A stretch of 14,751 nucleotides of DNA from Bacteroidales bacterium (GTDB lineage: Bacteria; Bacteroidota; Bacteroidia; Bacteroidales; UBA932). The stretch covers positions 1-14,751 of the forward strand of contig JAEENZ010000067.1 of the NCBI GenBank assembly GCA_016283985.1. The letters run 5' to 3'. The position numbers were made by a program, and so were the translations under genes. Under the pieces are notes generated by a model that had not been told where the DNA came from, ran no database searches, and was given only the letters and a program-made list of their open reading frames with translations. Below are positions 14,665-14,751 of the stretch, one piece after another (within the stretch, counting starts at the first letter, position 1; every line of letters starts with the position of its first letter).

Positions 14665-14751
14665 CTATTTGTATATCGGACCGAAGTTGGCGCAGGCGCG
14701 GTAGTCGGCGCCTTCCTTGTCCATTCCGAAGGCATTCCAGGCTGCCGGGCG
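14665..14751 (-). CDS. C-terminal end of an unidentified minus-strand gene
   Basis: Reading the minus strand from the window edge gives 28 codons and a TAG at 14667-14665. The peptide includes 'AWNAFGMDKEGADYRACANF' followed by 'GPIYK'. Codons are mostly G/C-ending as in the nearby GC-rich genes, the stop lies 39 bases from the bidirectional terminator, and the composition looks like real protein, so a genuine gene end is likely. I do not recognise the family from so short a tail. Confidence 0.6.
   Translation of the reverse strand, partial: RPAAWNAFGMDKEGADYRACANFGPIYK

Noticed and set aside
13833..14735. A 300-codon open frame on the minus strand opposite the plus-strand barrel gene
   Set aside because: The opposite strand encodes a coherent Omp85 barrel with signal peptide and loop-6 motif. 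This frame gives no recognisable domain, runs through the terminator hairpin, and conflicts with the more protein-like minus-strand frame ending at 14665.

Overview
This window looks like part of a Bacteroidales chromosome. The evidence is a run of fimbrillin-type lipoproteins, DUF5119- and DUF4906-like proteins, weak or absent Shine-Dalgarno sites with AT-rich leaders, and candidate promoters of the TAnnTTTG type. Overall GC is in the low-to-mid 50s per cent (estimated by eye). I cannot place it in a genus; a Rikenellaceae- or Cryptobacteroides-like gut lineage would fit.

Left two thirds (1-10200), all on the plus strand: a type V (Mfa/Fim-like) pilus locus. It begins with the 3' end of a DUF5119-like fimbrial lipoprotein. 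After a 50-base AT-rich leader come a first fimbrillin (509-1576), a second fimbrillin (1583-2704), a minor fimbrial lipoprotein (2694-3797), a very large DUF4906-like protein of 1564 residues (3801-8495), and a chimeric protein with a fimbrillin-like N-terminus and a BspA-type leucine-rich-repeat C-terminus (8500-10200). From 509 on, the genes are separated by 3-6 bases or overlap, so they are probably one operon. Each of the five complete proteins has a lipobox and then, 25-38 residues after the lipid cysteine, a T-K, T-R or S-K dipeptide. That is where type V pilins are expected to be cut before donor-strand polymerisation. The likely division of labour is main shaft subunit(s), accessory/anchor subunits and large tip adhesins. 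No maturation protease or regulator lies in the window.

Middle (10222-11766): 21 bases after the pilus operon, and clearly more GC-rich, is a predicted lipoprotein that fuses a DUF362 domain to a complete cysteine-type glutathione peroxidase domain.

Right third (11787-14546): two paralogous Omp85-superfamily outer-membrane barrels, transcribed divergently from a shared 75-base region. Both pass from signal peptide almost directly into the barrel and have no room for POTRA domains. A strong bidirectional terminator follows the right-hand copy. The window ends in the last 28 codons of an unidentified minus-strand gene.

The most distinctive items are the exported DUF362-glutathione peroxidase fusion, the fimbrillin-LRR chimera with unusually AT-rich repeats, and the paired POTRA-less Omp85 barrels. 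No tRNA, rRNA, CRISPR array, insertion sequence or integrase was seen.
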